Source: Candidatus Peregrinibacteria bacterium CG_4_9_14_0_2_um_filter_41_14 (GTDB lineage: Bacteria; Patescibacteriota; Gracilibacteria; UBA1369; UM-FILTER-41-14). From it: a stretch of DNA of 8,174 nt. Where the stretch lies: contig PFRW01000039.1 in the NCBI GenBank assembly GCA_002788755.1, forward strand, positions 1 to 8,174, given 5' to 3'. The stretch's first letter is position 1. Each line of letters begins with the position of its first letter. Below the pieces are notes generated by a model that did no database searches, had not been told where the DNA came from, and saw only the letters and a list, made by a program, of their open reading frames with translations. A program made the translations under genes and the position numbers. Positions 4,975-8,174 of this stretch are shown piece after piece.

Positions 4975-6687
4975 TTCGGCATAATGTTTGTCTTTTGTGA
5001 GGAGTTCGGCGTGTTTGCCTTCTTCAAGAATTACACCATTTTCTAGTACGATAATGCGATCCATTTCTTTTACTGTTGAAAGGCGATGGGCGATGGCGAT
5101 GACGGTTTTGTTTTTCATTAAATTGTGGAGGGCAGCTTGAATTAAGCGTTCGGAGCGGGAGTCGAGGCTCGATGTGGCTTCGTCTAATACTAGGATTGGT
5201 GCGTTTTTAAGAATGGCGCGGGCAATGGCAATACGTTGGCGTTCGCCGCCGGAAAGTTTAATGCCGCGTTCCCCTACTTTTGTTTGGTATCCTTGAGGAC
5301 TTTTCATAATGAATTCATGACAACGGGCCAGTTTTGCAGCTTTAATTACTTCTTCGTCGGTTGCATTTAGGCGCCCGTAGCGAATATTTTCGATAATGCT
5401 GCGGTGGAACATGGCCGGGTCTTGTGGGACAAAAGCAATGTTTTGGCGGAGGCTGGCTTGGGTGATTTGGTTGATTCCTTGGCCATCAATTAAAATTTGG
5501 CCTTTTTGGAGGTCGTAAAAGCGCAGGAGTAATTTTACCAGGGTGGATTTACCGGCTCCCGATTCGCCAACAATGGCAATTTTTTCTTGGGATTTTATTG
5601 TAATGTTGAGGTTTTTGAAGACTGTTTGGATGTTTTCGTAGGCGTAACTGATGTCTTTTAGTTGGATGGTTCCTTTGGTAACTTTAAGTGTTTTAGCGCC
5701 TTTTTTGTCTTTAACTTCATGCGGGGAATTAAGGATAACCATCATTTCTTCGGCGTTGGATAAATTGCGGTAAATGTCTTTAAAGACATGGCTTAAGTCC
5801 CAAACTCTGGACATAATTTGAACAACGTAGGCTTGAACTAAAAGCACTGTTCCAATGGTTAAGAGGTTTTGTTGCCAGAATTTTAGGGTGATCCACATAA
5901 TGCCAAATTCACCAATGACCATCAAAATTGTTTGAAAGGCAAAATACCATTCGTTAGCGGTCCAAGATATTTTCATTAAATCTTTTAGTTTGCCGGTTGT
6001 ATCTCTAAATCGTTTACGTTCGTATTTGACGTTGCTAAAAAGTTTAACATTTTCAAAGTTGGTAATACTGTCCGCCAGTTGAGCTGTGACTTTTGTTTCT
6101 TGGCTGGCGACGGTAGTATCCATTTTGGTATGCCAATTTAGGTACCAGCGTAAGGTTAGGCCATAGATAGTCAACCAAACGAGTAACACGGCGGCAATGC
6201 GCCAATCGGCGATTGTGAGAATGACTAATACTAAGATTGTCCGAATTGTGAGAGTTAATAAATTCCAAGTAATTCGGTCTGCAATGCTTTCAAATGAACT
6301 AATAAAGCGGTTTAGGCGTTTTACAAGGGCACCGGTAAAATTATTACTAAAGTAGGTGTAAGAATGTTGTTGTAGGTAATCAAAAGATTCATTGGCAATG
6401 CTGGTCATGGCTTCTGTTTGCAGTTTAATTCCGGCAAATCCGGCAACACGCCATAAATTTGATAAGATGATTTCACTAACTAAAATGATGACTAATAAGC
6501 CAAAAATACGATTGTAGTTGGTGGATCCCAGAACAACTAAATCGATGATTAATTTGTAGATGTAGGGTTTGACTAAATCAGCTGCAATTCCCCCACTCTG
6601 TCCTAAAAATATTGCAAATAAATAACGCGGGTATGTGCGTACTTTTTGCCAATAATATTTGAGGACTTGTTTCTGAATTTTTTTCAT
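4942..6687 (-). CDS. ABC exporter half-transporter (fused permease and ATPase)
   Basis: The 581-residue protein is a type IV (MsbA-like) ABC exporter with an N-terminal membrane domain of about six helices (roughly 21-45, 62-82, 143-160, 162-180, 247-270, 277-295) and a C-terminal ATPase. The ATPase is intact: Walker A GESGAGKST (374-382), Q-loop PQDPAMF (421-427), the exporter X-loop VGERG (471-475), signature LSGGERQ (478-484), Walker B ILVLDE (498-503), D-loop SSLD (506-509) and H-loop His534. As no partner gene is adjacent it probably works as a homodimer, but a heterodimer with a distant gene is possible. Substrate is unknown; a lipid-linked glycan is a guess from the neighbouring WecG-like gene, and a drug, peptide or lipid is equally possible. 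Unlike its neighbours it has its own strong promoter and Shine-Dalgarno. Its 3' end overlaps the opposing glycosyltransferase gene by 33 bases. Confidence 0.95.
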   Translation of the reverse strand: MKKIQKQVLKYYWQKVRTYPRYLFAIFLGQSGGIAADLVKPYIYKLIIDLVVLGSTNYNRIFGLLVIILVSEIILSNLWRVAGFAGIKLQTEAMTSIANESFDYLQQHSYTYFSNNFTGALVKRLNRFISSFESIADRITWNLLTLTIRTILVLVILTIADWRIAAVLLVWLTIYGLTLRWYLNWHTKMDTTVASQETKVTAQLADSITNFENVKLFSNVKYERKRFRDTTGKLKDLMKISWTANEWYFAFQTILMVIGEFGIMWITLKFWQQNLLTIGTVLLVQAYVVQIMSRVWDLSHVFKDIYRNLSNAEEMMVILNSPHEVKDKKGAKTLKVTKGTIQLKDISYAYENIQTVFKNLNITIKSQEKIAIVGESGAGKSTLVKLLLRFYDLQKGQILIDGQGINQITQASLRQNIAFVPQDPAMFHRSIIENIRYGRLNATDEEVIKAAKLARCHEFIMKSPQGYQTKVGERGIKLSGGERQRIAIARAILKNAPILVLDEATSSLDSRSERLIQAALHNLMKNKTVIAIAHRLSTVKEMDRIIVLENGVILEEGKHAELLTKDKHYAELWKIQSGGNS

Positions 6688-6693
6688 CTTGTT

Positions 6694-6698
6694 TCCTT
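6694..6698 (-). promoter_or_regulatory. Shine-Dalgarno of the ABC exporter
   Basis: Read on the minus strand, AAGGA lies 6 bases before the ATG at 6687. It is the clearest ribosome binding site in the window and fixes the exporter start. Most other genes here lack one. Confidence 0.65.
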
Positions 6699-6708
6699 AG
6701 GAAGACTT

Positions 6709-6737
6709 ATTATTGCAGGAAAAGGAAAATATGTCAA
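6709..6737 (-). promoter_or_regulatory. Near-consensus sigma-70 promoter of the ABC exporter
   Basis: On the minus strand TTGACA (6732-6737, six of six) and AATAAT (6709-6714, five of six) are separated by exactly 17 bp. Transcription should begin near 6702, leaving a leader of about 15 bases with the Shine-Dalgarno. The -35 overlaps the last codons of the dehydratase gene, so the exporter has its own promoter although it follows the aromatic operon on the same strand. Confidence 0.72.
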
Positions 6738-7513
6738 TATGCACCAATAATATTTACTTGGTGGTCTTTGCTTAATGCTTGGTATGTTTGTTTAAATTCC
6801 GGACTGTTTGGGGAGGTTTGTAAGTCGATAAAAAACTTGTATTTGCCGAGGTTGTCCCCTTGTGGGCGGGATTCTAGGCGGGTCATATTGAGAGAGTGAG
6901 TTTCGATGATTTGTAAAATATTGAAGAGTAATCCGTGTCGGTCGTTTTGTGGTGTAATGAGGATGACGGTTGTGTTTTTGGGGTCGTTGGGGAAATGGTC
7001 GATATTGTTGATGACACCAAAGACGGTTTTGTTGTTTAAGGAATCGCTGATATTTTGGTGGATAATTTGGAGGCCTTTGCTTGCCATAATGTCTGCTGAA
7101 CCGATTGCGGCGCAAGTGAGATCTTTTAATGCTTTGTTGATGGCATCACCGGTACTGGTGGCGGTTTCAATTTTGGCATTTGGGTATTGTTTGTGAAGAA
7201 ATTCGATACATTGCCCAATGGCTTGAGGATGCCCATGGATTGTTTGAAAATTTGTAGACTTTGAGCCTAAAGAATGTTTGATTTCCATGATTAAGGTTTT
7301 GGAAATGAAAAGTTCTTTTTTGGCAATTTCTTCCCAAACTTGGATGACAGAGCCGTAATTACTGTTTTCGAGGGGTAATACCATGAGGTCGTTTTTTTTG
7401 TGGTTGGCGAAAATGTCAAAAAAGGAATCTTTGAGGATAATTTCTTTGTTGGGGAAAAGTTTGGTGGCGGCAATTTCGCTGTAGGTGCCGCTGGGGCCGA
7501 GGGTTATAATCAT
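6734..7513 (-). CDS. pheA: Prephenate dehydratase with ACT domain
   Basis: This cytosolic enzyme decarboxylates and dehydrates prephenate to phenylpyruvate, the committed step to phenylalanine. The 259-residue protein is a stand-alone dehydratase of normal length. The catalytic part shows GPSGTYSE (6-13), LPLENSNYGSV (46-56), GHPQAIGQC (94-102) and ATSTGDA (118-124). The usually invariant Thr-Arg-Phe motif reads Thr-Val-Phe (163-165); the Thr is kept but the Arg is not. The C-terminal ACT domain (about 181-259) has GLLFNIL and the ESRP motif (214-217) associated with phenylalanine binding and feedback inhibition. The start codon overlaps the stop of the upstream chorismate mutase in ATGA, indicating coupled translation and matched amounts. 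The identification is firm; whether the Arg change alters activity is open. Confidence 0.93.
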   Translation of the reverse strand: MIITLGPSGTYSEIAATKLFPNKEIILKDSFFDIFANHKKNDLMVLPLENSNYGSVIQVWEEIAKKELFISKTLIMEIKHSLGSKSTNFQTIHGHPQAIGQCIEFLHKQYPNAKIETATSTGDAINKALKDLTCAAIGSADIMASKGLQIIHQNISDSLNNKTVFGVINNIDHFPNDPKNTTVILITPQNDRHGLLFNILQIIETHSLNMTRLESRPQGDNLGKYKFFIDLQTSPNSPEFKQTYQALSKDHQVNIIGAY

Positions 7514-7755
7514 TTCCTAATCATTAAATTGCGTGATTCGTTGAGAATTAGGTGAAAAAGGGCGCGAATAAAGTTGCCGTCCAGTTTATGGGCTAACCAT
7601 TGCTCAAGTAGTGCGTGCTCGCGGGTTTCGTCGTATATGCTCTCTTTGCCTTTGATTGCTGCAATTTGTTTGGCAATGGCAAATCTGTGTTCGATGGTGG
7701 TTAGTAATTGATGATCCAGTTGTTCGATTTGGGTGCGAAGTTGATTAAGTTCCAT
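7510..7755 (-). CDS. Stand-alone AroQ-class chorismate mutase
   Basis: Chorismate mutase rearranges chorismate to prephenate. This 81-residue, all-helical protein has the AroQ pattern LRxxIxxLDxxLL at the N-terminus and, by alignment from memory with the E. coli P-protein mutase domain, R7 (Arg11), R24 (Arg28), K35 (Lys39), D42 (Asp48), R45 (Arg51) and E46 (Glu52). The position expected to align with catalytic Gln88, four residues after the Ser of ESRNLM, is Met78. The gene starts at 7755, 17 bases after the aroC stop, without a Shine-Dalgarno, and ends in a 4-base ATGA overlap with the dehydratase. In E. coli mutase and dehydratase are fused; here they are separate but coupled. Function is well supported by context as well as sequence, despite the odd last residue. 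Confidence 0.87.
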   Translation of the reverse strand: MELNQLRTQIEQLDHQLLTTIEHRFAIAKQIAAIKGKESIYDETREHALLEQWLAHKLDGNFIRALFHLILNESRNLMIRK

Positions 7756-7772
7756 AAAGATTTGATTAAGGA

Positions 7773-8174
7773 TTATTGATAAATTTTGTTGCGTAAGTAG
7801 TGGTCAGCCAGGGTAATGGCAATCATGGCTTCGATTACGGGAATTATGCGTGGTGCAATGCAGGGGTCGTGGCGGCCTTCTTTGGCTGCTTCGCCAATGG
7901 TTGATGTTGGTTTGACGCTGACGCTTAATGAGATTTTTTCACCGGTGCTGATACCACCTAGCATGCCACCAAAATTATTGGGGTTTTTGGTGTATTCTTG
8001 GCCAGTTAGTTGGGAGGTTGTAAAGCCGGCGCCATAACTAAAGCCTGTAACGGCACCAATGCTCATGATGGCTTTGGCCAGGTCGGCTTTTAGTTTATCA
8101 AAAACCGGTTCGCCCAGGTTGGCGGGGCAATTATTAATTTCTATTTGGATAAGTGCGCCAGTAGAATTGTTTTG
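7773..8174 (-). CDS. aroC: Chorismate synthase, C-terminal part (5' end outside window)
   Basis: Chorismate synthase removes phosphate from EPSP to form chorismate using reduced FMN; it acts in the cytosol as a tetramer. The frame is open to the window edge, giving the last 133 residues, about a third of a normal enzyme. It contains the family's LGEPVFDKL, MSIGAVTGF, NNFGGMLGGISTGE, KPTSTI and GRHDPC blocks and the terminal EAMIAITLADHYL helix. The ATG at 8066 is internal, not the start, since conserved family sequence continues before it. By comparison from memory with E. coli AroC, two loops are short: about 7 residues fewer before NNFGG and about 13 fewer between STI and GRHDPC. It is the first visible gene of the aroC, chorismate mutase, dehydratase operon; any promoter lies outside the window. 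Confidence 0.95.
   Translation of the reverse strand, partial: QNNSTGALIQIEINNCPANLGEPVFDKLKADLAKAIMSIGAVTGFSYGAGFTTSQLTGQEYTKNPNNFGGMLGGISTGEKISLSVSVKPTSTIGEAAKEGRHDPCIAPRIIPVIEAMIAITLADHYLRNKIYQ

Noticed and set aside
6734..7512. Possible UGA-recoding lineage (Gracilibacteria or Absconditabacteria)
   Set aside because: TGA ends both the dehydratase (6734-6736) and the chorismate mutase (7510-7512) exactly at their family ends, so it is a stop here.
1..8174. tRNA, rRNA, CRISPR array or insertion sequence
   Set aside because: No cloverleaf, rRNA-like block, regularly spaced repeat or transposase frame was seen on reading both strands. Small structured RNAs could be missed without a covariance search.

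Overview
This 8.2 kb window is compact bacterial DNA with no rRNA, tRNA, CRISPR array or insertion sequence that I can see. It holds six well-recognised protein genes, two uncharacterised ORFs, one fragment at the left edge and one cryptic frame. The Elp3 variant (CPT-x-PDMPKSY after the radical-SAM cysteines), a lone WecG/TagA glycosyltransferase, tight packing and overlapping genes, and mostly weak or absent Shine-Dalgarno sites suggest a member of the Patescibacteria (CPR) or a similar small-genome bacterium. This is inference; no marker gene fixes the lineage. TGA is used as a real stop (pheA and chorismate mutase), so the UGA-recoding lineages are excluded.

Layout. Positions 1-117 are the C-terminal end of an unknown + strand gene. 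A probable rho-independent terminator follows (187-215), then about 300 bp of AT-rich non-coding DNA. Two uncharacterised + strand ORFs (512-1027 and 1124-1444) lie next. The second converges on elp3 (minus, 1441-3099), the two stop codons sharing one TTAA. Between elp3 and the next gene is a minus-strand frame with HNH-nuclease character but no normal start (3165-3398). A probable + strand operon follows: a Trm9/ALKBH8-like methyltransferase (3422-4168) overlapping a WecG/TagA/CpsF glycosyltransferase (4159-4974). Its end overlaps an opposing ABC exporter gene (minus, 4942-6687), which has its own consensus-like promoter and Shine-Dalgarno. To the right, on the minus strand, is an aromatic operon: aroC (cut by the right edge), AroQ-class chorismate mutase, and prephenate dehydratase, in reaction order.

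How the genes may work together. Elp3 makes 5-carboxymethyluridine-type side chains at tRNA U34. The divergent neighbour looks like the methyltransferase that in eukaryotes esterifies exactly that product (cm5U to mcm5U). The pair suggests a minimal bacterial mcm5U34 pathway, and this is the most interesting hypothesis in the window. The WecG-like enzyme and the ABC exporter point to surface glycan assembly and export. The aroC-mutase-dehydratase set converts EPSP through chorismate and prephenate to phenylpyruvate, with an ACT domain suggesting phenylalanine feedback. Throughout the window the + strand is richer in G than C whichever way genes point, so elp3, the exporter and the aro genes probably lie on the lagging strand.
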